From NCBI GenBank assembly GCA_951640195.1, contig OX621174.1:744001-808000 (forward strand): a stretch of 64,000 nt of DNA. Direction: 5' to 3'. This DNA is from Porpolomopsis calyptriformis (lineage: Eukaryota; Basidiomycota; Agaricomycetes; Agaricales; Hygrophoraceae). Below the pieces are notes generated by a model. That model saw only the letters and a program-made list of their open reading frames with translations. It searched no databases and was not told the DNA's origin. Positions 1 through 12,009 of the stretch are shown one piece after another (the stretch's first letter is position 1; each line of letters starts with the position of its first letter). Both the position numbers and the translations under genes were made by a program.

Positions 1-8
1 TTGCAAGT

Positions 9-878
9 CTAACAGGTAGGAAGATGGGGGGATGCTAATAGCCTGCAAAGATTGGCGAGGTTGCTATTAGTGGGGGCAAATTGACGAAGGTAGTCGGGCA
101 CATGGAGAGGTGTTTCGTGACCCCAGTAAAGATACAATGGCATGTTCATTTGCCAAAGCATCAGTAGCATCCACTTGAACTGGCAAGTTGCCATATCGAT
201 GAACCTGCCAACTTTGGGAGTATTAAAGAAATCTCCTGCTACCGAATACTCCAGTTCAGCAAGCCATTGATGATGAATCCCTGTCTGTTCCAATACCCTT
301 TCATGCCAGTTGATGGTTGGGCGAATCGCTGATTCCCAGTCCATAAGCATGAACATGAATGAGACTGATGCGATGAGGGGGATAAATGCATCCCTCGATT
401 GGGATGCTATGAGTTCAACTTGCTGGTGGGTGCGATAATTCAGCATGTAGCCATACTGCGTTGGCCAGGGCCAAAAATGGAAGTAATCAGGAAGCCTTGC
501 AGAGGAAATGTTAAGCATTGCATAAAGTATTGCTTGTAGGTTTCGCTCCAAAGTCGTCCACTCCAATTGAGCCGCAGTAGTGAGTGACCAATTCCTCTGG
601 GAGTGATGTTGTATAATGGACAAGTTTTCATAGCGTAATCGATGGAAGAGAGTGCCGTAAAAGGGTTGATGGAGGGGGACTAAGAGCATGAACGGCACTT
701 CATTGTAGGGCCAGCCAATCTGCCAAATTTTATTGAATATCACGGTCGAGGAAGGAGCAGGGGTGTCTTGAGGATGCGGCAGGTGGTTGAAGATCCTAAC
801 GTCGCCTTTGACAACAGTATACAGTTGGTCCCTGAAAAGAACATGACAGCCATTATAAGTGAAAGACTGAGAACCCAT
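9..878 (-). CDS. Uncharacterised Agaricomycete family protein, possibly truncated
   Basis: Open for 289 codons from a true ATG at 876-878 to a TAG at 9-11. I recognise the pattern from memory as a family present in many copies in mushroom genomes. Visible hallmarks are FNHLPHP near residue 30, SSTVIF near 44, FHRLRYENLS near 78 and SRDAFIPLIASVSF near 160. No catalytic motif, signal peptide or clear membrane segment is seen. Relatives as I remember them continue further, so the TAG, which could come from CAG by a C to T change, may truncate it; the rest would lie left of the window. It sits downstream of, and on the same strand as, the broken gene starting at 1707, and the two families often occur together near transposons. 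Function unknown. Confidence 0.6.
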   Translation of the reverse strand: MGSQSFTYNGCHVLFRDQLYTVVKGDVRIFNHLPHPQDTPAPSSTVIFNKIWQIGWPYNEVPFMLLVPLHQPFYGTLFHRLRYENLSIIQHHSQRNWSLTTAAQLEWTTLERNLQAILYAMLNISSARLPDYFHFWPWPTQYGYMLNYRTHQQVELIASQSRDAFIPLIASVSFMFMLMDWESAIRPTINWHERVLEQTGIHHQWLAELEYSVAGDFFNTPKVGRFIDMATCQFKWMLLMLWQMNMPLYLYWGHETPLHVPDYLRQFAPTNSNLANLCRLLASPHLPTC

Positions 879-1706
879 CTGAAAGGGAGCATATCAGAAA
901 AGCTGTGTGCAGGAAAGGAATTGGGAAAACTTACAATTTCAGAGAGATGATTGCGAGGTCTGGTATGTACAAATCAACAGCAGGAGTGAAAGATCTGATT
1001 GGTGTTAGAACACCTATTAGACTGGTAGGATTGTGATAGAGTCCAATTGGCATTAGAATGCCTATTGGAGGATTATGGGCATTGGTTTAAAGGAGATGCT
1101 TGGCTTTGTTTGCAGGAGTGCTGTCCTAAGCGTAAGCGGGGTTTGAATTATAAATCCACGTGAGCCCACCTGTTGCGATCTGGTGTGCTGCACATCATTC
1201 AACGATGTGCAGAGCTAACCTTGCACAACGTTCCAACAATGTACAAGGCAACTCTCATATATCTCAGACACTATTCTAATGGCGTCTGGGTGTTCAACAA
1301 CTCTGTAGTTTCAGTCTCATGTTATTTATGCCAGTGGTCTCTCCTCCTTCACACCTTTCAATCTTGTCCAGGGCCGAACTCTTCAATACTCCTAAAAGCT
1401 GTTCTAACAGCATCTAGGCACAGCTAGTTTTCGTCTGCTAGCCAATGTGGTTCGTCGTTTCTCGGAGAACTATCAAATATTCAAGATGCAGATAGATCGT
1501 CTTGTAAGTGTCCTTCTACTATCCCATTCTCTGCAAATCAGATTTTGACTTTGGGTTGGCAAGCCAGTGACCACCAGCATGTTCAAATTCGCCGCCATGA
1601 TTCTCATTTGTCGTTGTCCCCTGCTTTCCCATATTCTTTTGTTCCTAGTAAGTCTTTTGTGAATGGCTCATTCAACTTCCATTGTAATAATACAATTTCG
1701 TCCATA
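879..1706. other. Intergenic stretch without a convincing gene
   Basis: About 830 bases with only short ORFs. Two small hairpin motifs lie at 1001-1014 and 1049-1062 (reported as a finding). Otherwise I see nothing that supports a gene. Confidence 0.5.
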
Positions 1707-2268
1707 TCAGATATTCGCTGTAGCCAGTACCAGAAGCTCAAAAGCTTCCTCAGACACACATAGTTCATCCATAACATAGAATGGTCTCTCCCTCTCCTGC
1801 ACCTCGAGCCATTCTGGATTGTACATCTTCCATGGAAGATTTGTTACCACCCTCAATCTCCCAGGTGAGATAGTTCTGATCCTAGGAGCAGTTTTAGCCC
1901 CCTTTGTGCCATGAATTCTGGGTACCTCCCCAGCCTTGTCAATCATTCTGAGATAGTCACCTATCTCCTCCACTCGCCATACACACAACTTCACACAATA
2001 CACAGCCATTGTACGGTTACCTATCTTCTCAGTATCAGCCTCTTCAGATGACATACCCCCGACAGATAGCTTATCGAGGATTTCTCGGAAGTATTCCCAT
2101 GTGGAGAGATTGATAGCATGTTGGCTGGCTTTGATTTGGATCACCCTCTCCATGATGTCAGCACATTTATCACACTTCTGTCACTAGGTTAGTGCCTTAT
2201 AGTTGTCTCATACAGATAGTGGACTTACTCGTTTCCGAAGTGACCTACCACTTACATCTGCCATCCAC
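1707..2268 (-). pseudogene. C-terminal fragment of a transposon-split Agaricomycete gene
   Basis: The 3' portion of a minus-strand gene whose other pieces lie at 12604-12785 and 18947-20779. A long exon (1707 to about 2153) carries the block LSVGGMSSEEAD, which I recall from a widespread uncharacterised mushroom family with the pattern GVxGMSSDE. A distal block resembling NLPWKMYNPEW follows. Upstream, 2154-2235 looks like an intron starting GTAAGT, and 2236-2268 is the end of the preceding exon before the inserted LTR element. When the LTR element (2269-12603) is removed, coding continues in frame into the 12604-12785 piece. Function unknown. Confidence 0.6.
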
Positions 2269-2841
2269 TGATGCGATGTGGAGCCGTCTGAGCTCTGGGA
2301 TCTGCCCCGAGAGATGATGGGAGGCACAATGGAAAGGAGCTATCAAAGAAATCGTGAAAATCGAAGAAATAGAAGAAATCGGAAAATCGGAGCACTCTCT
2401 AGAGTGCTAGAGGCGGTCGAAGAGGCTCAAACATGAAGGACTGGATGTGGGACGATGGGATCTATCTTCCTTTTCTATGATACAAACATATCTACAAGTA
2501 AATATATCTGTGAAAACAAAGATCCCTTTATATGCTATATAGTAAAGGGATGAGACTTCTGAACGAAGCCACCAGTGAAAGGGACTATGGAAACGATGAG
2601 GAACTACACAATGGACGTCTGGCTATCAGATGCATCCTTTGATATGAGCTGCGATCGCGAATCGAAGGATCGGAGAATTCGAAGAAATTCGCAGAAATCC
2701 GAAGCATTCGGCGATAAATCGCTGGACAGGAAGCCGAATCGCGTAGTCGGGGACATCGTAGTAGTGTAGTAGACGTCTGGGGGATTACGTCGATATATAA
2801 AACATGTCCTCCGGACCTCAGGGGACCAAGGGGTCGTATCA
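2269..2841 (-). repeat. LTR (3' side) of the gag-only retrotransposon
   Basis: Uninterrupted 573-base copy. Compared by eye with the split copy at 5105-5326 plus 12253-12603 it shows about 16 differences. Most fall at CG/TG/CA positions, for example TGATGCGATG versus TGATGTGATG at the outer edge. Confidence 0.8.
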
Positions 2842-3165
2842 TCTCCTCTGGACTGAAATAATGACTGTCCTCAGTCATATCGATCGGAGGCGAGTCGAGA
2901 CGATCGGAGATGAATGAGACGATGTGGGCGACGTTGGAGAGAATACAGTGTTGAACTGCATCGAAGTCTTGGGTATAAACGAAGAAGAATCGTGTTATCT
3001 AGAATAAAATAAAAGAAATAGTGAAAATTAAATTTATCGAAGTAGCATCGCGTTCGGGGGCGTCGGGGATGTTAGAGACGTTAGAGACGATGATAGGATG
3101 CTTGTATTCGTCACGAACGATCGAGGTTTAAAGGCCTAGAACTGTAGATATTTAAAAAGAGAAAA

Positions 3166-4968
3166 TCAACGATGATGGAGTAGTTGGTCTTTGAGGCGAG
3201 TCGGAGACTGTAGCATCAATCGAAGGGTATCTATCTGGGTTCGGAGAAGTCGCTGGAGTAGTCGGAGACGATCGGGGGACGTAAGGGGACAAGCTTTATA
3301 CTGAGCACCAGTAGAACGATAGGAATAGGGGTAGAGAAGTGCTGGAACGAAGGCGATAACAAAGACGAGAGTAATTGCGAGTAGTTGATCATAGACGAGG
3401 GGTGTAGGCGACTGGTTCGATCGCAGAATCGAAGAATTCGGAGCAGTGGAAATATCAGAAATAAAATGAAATACTAGTTGGGCACAATAAACAGTGTTCT
3501 TGAATAGCTGAGAAACGACCTGGAATAACAATATAACGAAGATGGCGATGGCGATGGGATCGACAAGGAGAGTAGGTGCATGCGAAAAGTATGGCGAATT
3601 TCGGGTTTTAGAGGTCTTCTTCCTATAGTGCTTTTTATAGGGGGTACTAGTGATCTGAGTCGAGATAGCACAATGGGAAGTTGTGTCGAAGGTCTGGCTT
3701 GTACTTGTGCATGATACGATCGTAGTGGGCATATTTTCGACCGTGGAATATTCGCTGATTGTAGGGGAATCAAGGAGACGATTTGGGGAAGCAGTAAGAG
3801 GGGGATAGCTAGGTGTAACCTCAATAGCTGACGTTTGGGGTGTTTCTTCTTGGCGGAGATGATCGGGTTCGGTGCTAGTAGTCGCTGGGGACGTCGTGGG
3901 ATCGATTTCATGCGAAGAAACATAGACGGCAACAGTGGGAATAGTGATAGGGGCTGAAATAGACGAAAATGGTAATTCCCCTGTAGAGTGTGACTGTGGC
4001 TGTTCAGGATCATGTAACTTGGCATCTGGAAACGTCGTAGGAGTGTCCTGCACGTCGTTGGAAGCTAGGACATCAGAGACAACCGAGATCGAAGTGGTAG
4101 ATGATGAGGGGGAAGAAAACCCGAAAGTTGGCTGAGTTATTTGAGGTACTGGAGGCGAAATCGGAGGCAGGGAAGTGATCGGGATGTGGTAGGGGATATC
4201 CATGGGTGCTAGCGATCGAGTTTCGGGAGGCGCTAGAGTCCTAGAAAGAGCTTCGAAAAAATTGTCCATGAAAGAAGTTAAGTCACTTGATCGAGGAATA
4301 ATTGCGGGTTCGGGGAGTGTCCATTTCCGAGTGGTAGAGGTGTCTGGCACTCCGAATAGCTGTTGCGATCGGAACTGGAATGAAGACGAGGGGTGGAGAA
4401 CGAATAGTGCAGCACTATAGATGTCATCTAGGATATAGGGGTCATCTGGATAGTGGTCTGGAAGCTTTATCTGAAGGCGATTCGATATCCGCGACCAGAG
4501 CGATGGCTGGAAGCCTCGAATGAAGGCACGACTCTGTTCGGAAAGAGAAAGACGATGCTTGTTTACTAGAAAACACGAAATCTTGAGAAAACTGCGATAG
4601 TAGACACCAAGATCAACCTCGTTGGTGATCTCTTTGGATTGTTGGAGTCCTATGAGTGACTCCAAAGCAGTGATCGTGAATCGGGAGTCCTTGCTTGCCT
4701 CGGGGTAAAGTTGAAAAATAGCTACCACAAAGTCTTGGTAGCTGAATCGTGAATCGAACTGAGGGACACCTTCCCATAGATCGAATGTGTCTGTATCAAG
4801 GTAATGACAGGCATATTACTTCTTTAATTGCTCCGATCGAATGTGGCAACTGGAGAAGAGGGTGTCTAGATCTTGAAAGTAGGGGTGCAGTTCTGTGGGA
4901 TCCTGATGCCAGGAAAAAGACGGGGTGCTATCATGGCCTCTGAAAGGCATAAGTGGCACAGCATCCAT
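3166..4968 (-). pseudogene. gag: Gag-like protein of the LTR element with one internal stop
   Basis: Starts MDAVPLMPFRG near 4968 and is open in one frame to 3166 except for a single TAA at 4816-4818. The N-terminal third matches a gag family I recall from mushroom retrotransposons: MPFRGHDST at the start, then a block resembling SEQSRAFIRGFQPSLW and LPDHYPDDPY. The middle is very rich in Ser, Thr and Pro. Near residues 440-510 there are two hydrophobic stretches that could span a membrane. No zinc knuckle, protease or polymerase follows. The one stop could be a mutation (for example CAA to TAA) or, less likely, a readthrough signal. It lies between the two LTRs in the direction the element reads. 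Confidence 0.65.
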
Positions 4969-5104
4969 GCTGTGAACGCAAAAAGAATGGCTAGAAATGA
5001 GTAGTAACTGGGGGAGAAGATAATAGGGGGTATAGACAAAAGGGGGATAGACAAAGGGGGCAGTATCCACGAAAGCTCAAGGCACCTCGTGGTGGGCTCC
5101 AGAA

Positions 5105-5326
5105 TGATGTGATGTGGAGCCGTCTGAGCTCTGGGATCTGCCCTGAGAGATGATGGGAGGCACAATAGAAAGGAGCTATCAAAGAAATCATGAAAATCGA
5201 AGAAATAGAAGAAATCAGAAAATCGGAGCACTCTCTAGAGTGCTAGAGGCGGTCGAAGAGGCTCAAACATGAAGGACTGGATGTGGGATGATGGGATCTA
5301 TCTTCCTTTTCTATGATACAAACATA
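5105..5326 (-). repeat. Left part of the second LTR, before the CACTA insertion
   Basis: Matches 2269-2490 nearly base for base. It ends at CATA (5323-5326), where the CACTA element begins. The LTR resumes after a repeat of CATA at 12249-12252. Confidence 0.85.
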
Positions 5327-5590
5327 CACTACAGGTAGTAGAAAGGCTGAAATGAAATGAAAAATTGACTGAAAAGTATTGAGCTGACTTACTACTTTTG
5401 AGTGAAACCACTGAAAAAAGTCATTTAAAATCAGTGATGAAAAATCACTGAATGTCTCGTTTTGTTGTCTGAAAAGCAGTGAGTTACTCACTGCAATCCA
5501 GTTATAATGACACTGAAAATTCAACTATGATGCACTGTTTTTCCGATGACTAGGTGCTACTTTCCACGCATTCACTCACTGAATTGTTGG
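5327..5590. repeat. Left terminal and subterminal repeats of the CACTA element
   Basis: CACTA-type terminus followed by about 240 bases dense in the hexamer CAGTGA or its complement TCACTG. In CACTA elements such repeats bind the transposon-encoded accessory protein; that role is inferred here. Confidence 0.75.
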
Positions 5591-5949
5591 TGGATGGTCA
5601 CTGTTTTGTATACACATAATCATTGTATTGTATGCAGGTACATCAATGAATTCAAGTAAACATAAAGACTGGGGAATTGTCAGACACAGACTTGAAGAAA
5701 GGTCCAAAATAGCCGCGCAGTGGTATTACAGGTTCAGCGGAAGGCACTGGGTTTGAACAGGTTCACGTAGCAAGAACAAAGAAAGCCAGCCAGATGATGG
5801 AGACCAGAAAGCTGTACAAGTGAGAACAAGGAAAGCCAGCCAGATGACGGAGACCAGAAAGCTGTACACAGAGCAGTTGAAGCTGGCGGAGAAGCAGCAT
5901 ACATAGAGCGTGTTTGGTTTGATATGCCTAAGAGGCCCTCATTGGAATC

Positions 5950-8747
5950 TTGTCCACAAGCTGCAAAATTTTTGATGTAGAGAACTACGGCAAAAAGGAC
6001 CTGTGGGGCAATACTTGCCTTGACCATCCTTGGAAGTGGATGCCCATTCTTATCATAACGTCTCTCGGACATGCTAGACCTGCGTTCGCTGTTCACGTTT
6101 GCCTGGACACATGCGTAGTGAGTAACATGCACATAGCTAGATGCCTCATACCTGATTCATTTTCTTGCAAGCCAAACGGCTGTTGCCTAATAATATTTCT
6201 TCAACTTCCTTGTCCTCCTGGTAATGTATTTTTGTGCCTGTGTCTCCACTCTCCAGCATGATTTGATACGCTTCTTCAGCAGTGCACCCAAGATCATCGG
6301 CAATGAGCAGGTGGGCAACATAGGGCACGAGGATGTAGGTGACGTATGTTGTGTACTTGATTGGTTTGAGTACATCACTGGTAGTGGTGAGCAGATTGAA
6401 TAAGCGATATATTGTGCTTTGAATAACAATGCAGCCTTTGTGCCTGAAGCTGCAGGTGCAAAAATAAATTAGAATGATTCAGGATAAGTAAAACTCACTA
6501 TCCCGGCCACGCATTATCAATAATCAGCCCCGGTGCTATATTCCCATCAGCAAACTTCTCGATGCCTCTTCCCCTTGGGTATTTCGCAGCTATACCCTCG
6601 TTGAATTGTTGTTGCGCAAGGTTGTTAGACTTGAGGCCGTCCTCAAAGATCAAGCGATGAAGGTCATCCTTAAGCGGAAGGATTCGTTCTACCAATGCTG
6701 TGAAGTCAATATCCACTGGCCAACCTTGTTGTTCTGCATGTGCGCGAGCCTCGAGAGCTTTGTGCGCTCCTCTAATATAAAGGCAGATGTTGACTCGATG
6801 CCTCATACATGCACCTGAATCAGCTCCTTTGGCATGGATGAGATCGTGGTAAATTTTGAATAGATGCCGCAGCTCGTTGTCGACAGCAAGAATTTCATCA
6901 TTGCAACCTTCTTCTGGGCATGAGGATGGAATGTTGATGTTGGCAAGTAGGTCAATGTCATCCTGTGATGATCAATTAGTTGTACATTTTTATATATTAC
7001 ATAGTGTACCTCTTCACTTTGACTATCATCCTAGAATACCTGTTAGTAAAATAACAATACAGATTGGGGTGCTTACTTCTGATCTATCATCTAGAGGACC
7101 CTGTGGATTCACCTCTTCATCAGCTAGTCCATCAGCTTGCTGTGTAGTCTTCTTACCAGGTAGCCTAGAAGACGCTACAGGTGCTAGCACTGTCTTGCGA
7201 GCTAGCTTAGGTGTTACTCCAGTAACTGCCTTTGTAACATTGATAAGCATCCCTGGCCGAATGACATTCCTTGTAGGTATCTTAATTGTAGATGTCTTTG
7301 AGGCAGTAGTCGTCTTCTTTGAGGCAGTAGTCATCTTCTTCGAGGCAGCGGCTGTCTTCTTCGAGGTAGTAGCCGTCTTCTTCGAGGCAGCGGCTGTCTT
7401 CTTCGAGGTAGTAGCCATCTTCTTCGAGGTAGTAGCTGTCTTCTTCGAGGCAGTGGCTGCCTCTGGGGTGGGATTCATCTTCTTCGAGGCAGTGGCTGTC
7501 TTCTTCGAGGTAGTAGCCATCTTTTTCATTTGGTGTTGTCAATCTGTGTGTAGTAAATACATACGGTTCACCCTTACCTTCTTCCGGTGTGCTTGTTCTA
7601 CTTCTTCTTCCTCTTCATCACTCAGTTTATTGTCACTGTCAAGCTCTTCATCAGTGAGGGTTTCATGTCCAGATTCCTCATCTCTCTCGTCCTCTTCTTC
7701 ACTAGTGGTTTCGTTATCCACAGATTTCTGTTGATTGACACAACATTTCTTGGAGTGAGTATATTTATCATTACTTATCTTCAGATGCTTGTAGTTCATG
7801 GTTGCTGCTCCTTTTGAATTGGCCTGGCTTTTTGAGGCAGTTGAGATAGTATTTCATTTCCTAATAGCTTTACTGCTAGGAGCTTTTCGTTTTTTATGTT
7901 GCTTCACATGTAATTAGATAGTTTACTGAAATAAAATCAACGCAATTCTGTCTCACCTGAAAGGATTGTTCTGGTACATCTATGCCAGACATTGGTTCAT
8001 CACTAGACTCTGTTGCCATTTCCGAGTCAGTTCCATCAGTAATGTCAACTTGGACACCCTCATGCTCAGACTCGCTCTGTTGCAGAGTCAGGGTGCGAAC
8101 ATTCAGTACTTGCCACAACTCACCTCACTGTCCAGGTCAACAGACCTTTTGACACGGGCCAAATGATTGCGAAGGAAACAGCCAAAAAGATCCCAAACTG
8201 GCCATCCATCAGCATATTTGGCAAGGAAGGGGTGCTTTTCCTGCACCTATATTGAGGTTAAGCATGAACATAGTGTAGGACTAAATTTTGGCACACACCA
8301 GAGCAATCAGCTTAGCTACTTGCAGCTGACTTTGACCCTTGATCATCTTTGATTTATCAAGGTGTTTCGTAGCTATGTCACGACAGATGGCCTACATACC
8401 ATAAATTAGATATCTTCACGGCAAATTAAATACCACTTACTACAAACTTGTTGTATCTTGCCTGGTTTTCAGCCAAACCCATCGCATCTTGCAAGTTGTA
8501 CCCTAGTGGGGGGGCACGACTGGCCAAGCCTTTAGGCTTCTGTATTAACATTTGATACACCACTTTTTTTGTTACAGTTCATTTGGATGCTTTGGCTTTT
8601 CCTACAAATATTGCGGTCAGATGACAATTGTGCAGTGAATAAGACTTACTTATGTTGTAAATCAAGTACTTCCTGGTGGAGATTGCACACACTTGCGCTT
8701 ACTGAATTGAGCTTGTTGGCAGGTTTCTTGATGGACTGACATGCCAT
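5950..8747 (-). CDS. CACTA accessory protein gene, multi-exon
   Basis: Read leftward from an ATG at 8745-8747, with several short exons. Recognisable pieces are MACQSIKKPANKL (first exon), then KPKGLASRAPPLGYNLQDAMG (near 8460-8540) and HPFLAKYADGWPVWDLF (near 8170-8250). Acidic Ser/Glu-rich stretches follow near 7600-8100, then a Lys-Ser-Thr-Ala repeat (7290-7529). A later exon (6498-6806) contains AHKALEARAHAEQQGWPVD. I recall the pattern from the second gene of mushroom CACTA elements. By position it may be the TnpA-like DNA-binding partner, but no DNA-binding domain is recognised. Exon edges are approximate and the 3' end below about 6150 is uncertain. It starts 156 bases from the divergent transposase, so the two may share a promoter. 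Confidence 0.55.
7291..7529 (-). repeat. 21-base tandem repeat coding for SKKTATT-like units
   Basis: About ten degenerate 21-base units keep the reading frame and encode seven-residue units of the type KK(T/M)A(T/A)(T/A)S. One unit carries an insertion reading NPTPEA. It lies within the accessory gene of the CACTA element and gives a strongly basic segment next to acidic ones. Confidence 0.85.
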
Positions 8748-8903
8748 GATGCTGCAGATGATGAGGGTAGGGAATGAAGTTGACTTGTTGCGACTTGAAC
8801 TTGGAAGAAAAAAAAAGTAGTATGATGACATCTTCTATTTTTGGATGTAATTTCCTGTTTTGGACAGAAGCCCATCTCCCGCTGGTGCAACAACATTTCC
8901 CTC
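8748..8903. promoter_or_regulatory. Short divergent promoter region inside the CACTA element
   Basis: 156 bases separate the start codons of the accessory gene (minus) and the transposase (plus). It includes an A-rich run (8809-8818). Shared divergent promoters are usual for compact transposons; no specific site is identified. Confidence 0.35.
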
Positions 8904-11900
8904 ATGGCGCTTACTCGCAAACGTCACAAGCGATGCCGCTGCCGCCCATCATGCTACAAGATTCTTGCCTATTCGACTCGTCTTAAGCACTATAAAGCTG
9001 CAGATAAGAGCACCATCTTACCCTCCGATTCTGTCTCCACAGCAAGCAACTCGATCAGCGAACTCTTGGACCCTGAAGGCGTATGTCGTGAATCAACTCC
9101 TAGGGAAGTAGCTTCAGATATAGAGGAGGACATGCCTTGCAAGAGTGATGACTACATATCACCTGAGATAAGCAATTCCAACTCTGATACTGAGGATCGC
9201 ATTATGAATCAACCCACGCTCGATGAGATGTATAATGAGTTGAGAGATATGTTGGGTCCCAAGCACGAGGCTGACTTGTGGGATATTAGTGAGCTTGCAC
9301 TTTTATAAATGAATAAACACTGGTGCAAGCTGTAATCTTGCAGGAAACAATATTCTCACTGATAGAGACTGAGACAACATCCACGCATTTAAACTCAAGA
9401 TGTTCAGTAACATCCCTCGGCATACCTTTAACCAGGTCCGCCATACGTTCCAACACAAGTGTGATATCGATTCAGAATGGGTGATGATTCATCGAATCGC
9501 CCTTCTGGCTGGCATCGAACCCCTGGCAATCGATTGTTGTAGGAACTTTTGCATTGCTTATACTGGAAAGTATGGGCTGCTAGAAGACTGTCCATTTTGT
9601 CACAAGAATCGATACACCCATGACCACAAACCACACCAAACTTTTCTATATATTCCAGTCATCCCTCGGCTCCAGAGTTTTTACCAGAGTAAATCCATGA
9701 TCAATAAACTCTCATATCGACATTCATATCAGCACCAACCTGATCGAATTGGCGATGTTTTCGACTGTACCCACTACTGTCAACTCCTTGATCGCAGAGT
9801 TGTAGTTGATGGTATAGAACGTCCTTATAATTTTTTTTCAGACAAACGCGACATTTCGCTTGCACTCTCGCTGGATGGTTACCTCTTATTCAAAAAGCGG
9901 AGGAATGGACCCTCTGCGATGCCTATACTTCTTGTCAACTACAACCTCCCACCAGAAATTCGTAATCATTGCAAGAATCTCCTTTGCTTAGGTGTTATCC
10001 ATAAGCCTAAGGATCTTGCTTCATACCTAGTACCCTTTGAAGATGAATGTGCCGAGCTGGCGGTAGGCGTTCAAATGTTTGATGCAAGCGATTAAAGCCT
10101 TTTTCAGCTACACGGATACACAATCTTCGAACTTGGTGATATCATAGCGATTGAGAGAATGCTAGGCTTGAGAGGGTACAATGCCTTTTGCCTGTGCCGC
10201 TCTTGTACAATCAAAGGTGTCAGGAATATTTCAGGTGAAGGCAAGATTTATTATGTCCCCCTCACCACTCCCACTGTTGATCACCAAACTCACCCATCTA
10301 TTGATCCATGTGCACTCCCACTCCGCACCCATAACCGCTATATCTCATCTCTCAGGCGATGGGAATCTGCTACCACCAAGGATGATCGGGAGGCCATTGG
10401 AAAACACTACGGAATCTGACATCTACCTGTGTTACAGCGCATCTCTTCAATTGACTATGGATCGTCATTCCCATGGGAATGGCTACATATATTCTGCAAG
10501 AACACTATACCAAATCTCAAGAAACACTGGATGGGTAAATTCAAAGGACTTAGTGTTGGCGTGGAATGCTACATGATCCCGGACAAAATCTGGGAACATA
10601 TTGGTCAGGAAACCACTAATGCTGTTGCAGAAATTCCGTCATTGTATGTATGTGTCCTGGGTGACATCTACAAGGACTCTGGTCACTACACAGCTAAGGG
10701 TTGGGCATTCTGGTTCATGTATGTTGCCCCAATCGTTTTGAAGGGACGCTTTCAGGACAACAAATACTATGACCACATGTGTCTACTGGTGAAGATCATG
10801 AAGAAAACGTTGCAATTTGAACTCACGCTTGAAGAAATTGATGAGATGGAGGTCGATATTATCAACTGGGTTGAATTATATGAAGAGTACGTTACCAAAT
10901 TCTGATTCATATATATATTCCGAAATTTTACAGGTACTACTACCAATATCAAGAAGATTGCCTCTCAGCCTGCATCCTCACAATACACGGACTTCTCCAT
11001 ATGCCAAACGACATCCACTCTGCTAGCCCATCCTGGTCAACATGGACGTTTCCCACAGAATGATTTTGCGGGATGCTTCAAACAGGTATGCACTCTCGAA
11101 GTAATCCCTTAGCCAATCTGGATAAACGGGCACTCAACATGGCATATCTTGGACAACTTGCTGTCAAGTACGATCTTCACAAAGAACTCTCTAGCTTTGA
11201 AGATAGATGGTCAGACCAGTTGAGACAAGGTGAAACAACCTACCCAGAGTGTATGTCTAATTTGCTATTTCTTTTGAGCAAATTATAATTCTGCCAACAG
11301 ATCCAGATCACATCTTCCGGATGCCTTGCATCAGTGACTATTGGCCTGGTCATGATCTGCACAAAAGGATTATCAAATATTTCACAACCTTGCTTGGGCG
11401 CCGTCGAGATGCTGTTGCAGCACACCTACCAGACACCATGCCAATGTGGGGTAGGATGCGTATCTGCCATGAAGGGGATTCGATCAGGGCCGCATTCTGG
11501 CTCAGAAAACTCTCAAGGCGTGGCCAAACTTATTGGAACAATTCATATATTCAGGTGCATGACCATCTGTCAGTCATTTTACAGCTAATCGATAATTTGA
11601 TATAGTATGAAGTCACCTTCATTGGAAAAGATGGCGAAGACGTCAATACGATCAACTATGGTACTTTGGAGCAAGTTATGGTGTGTCACTTAGGAACTGA
11701 GACTGTTTGGGGCAATCTCTGGGGCAAGACACAAGTTCTTGCACTCGTTACTCCCTGGAGAACAACAGGCAAGAATGCAGCTTGGACAGTGACCCATTTC
11801 ATGCACGAATTGAAACCAATCATCACCGATATCAAGAACATTCGTGGCATTGTTGGCCGTGTAAAAAGTCGAGGACGATGGGGTATTGTCGACCGGAATG

Positions 11901-11971
11901 CAGGACTTGGGAGGGGGGCATTCATCATAAATTCAGATGGCTCGAGCTCAGACTTGTCAGATTCAGACTAA
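8904..11971 (+). pseudogene. CACTA tnp2-like transposase with four nonsense codons
   Basis: Starts MALTRKRHK at 8904, with a Cys-rich segment (CRCRPSC) typical of the N-terminal zinc region. After a short acidic region come blocks I recall from mushroom tnp2-like transposases: AFKLKMFSNIPRHTF, SEWVMIHRIALLAGIEP, FVPFEDECAEL-like, CRSCTIKGVRN, YTAKGWAFWFMY and IVGRVKSRGRWGIVDR. Introns consistent with the frame are 9289-9343, 10887-10933 (GTACGT donor), 11252-11300 and 11555-11605. In-frame stops lie at 9370-9372, 10093-10095, 10417-10419 and 11061-11063. Three are TGA where relatives have Arg, so each fits CGA to TGA. No frameshift is needed. Confidence 0.85.
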
Positions 11972-12009
11972 TCAGCATGTATTCATGCTACTATAAATCT
12001 TCTTGTGCA

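Noticed and set aside
3166..4025. Env-like or viral membrane protein in the gag-only LTR element
   Set aside because: Hydrophobic segments are present but there is no signal peptide or fusion-like motif, and the N terminus matches a gag family.
3474..4025. Second long minus-strand frame inside gag
   Set aside because: Lies in another phase within the Ser/Pro-rich part of gag; a compositional shadow.
7282..7734. Long frames on both strands across the 21-base repeat (EED/YYLEEDS type and Phe-rich type)
   Set aside because: Any repeat with a period divisible by three opens several frames; only the SKKTATT frame connects to the accessory gene.
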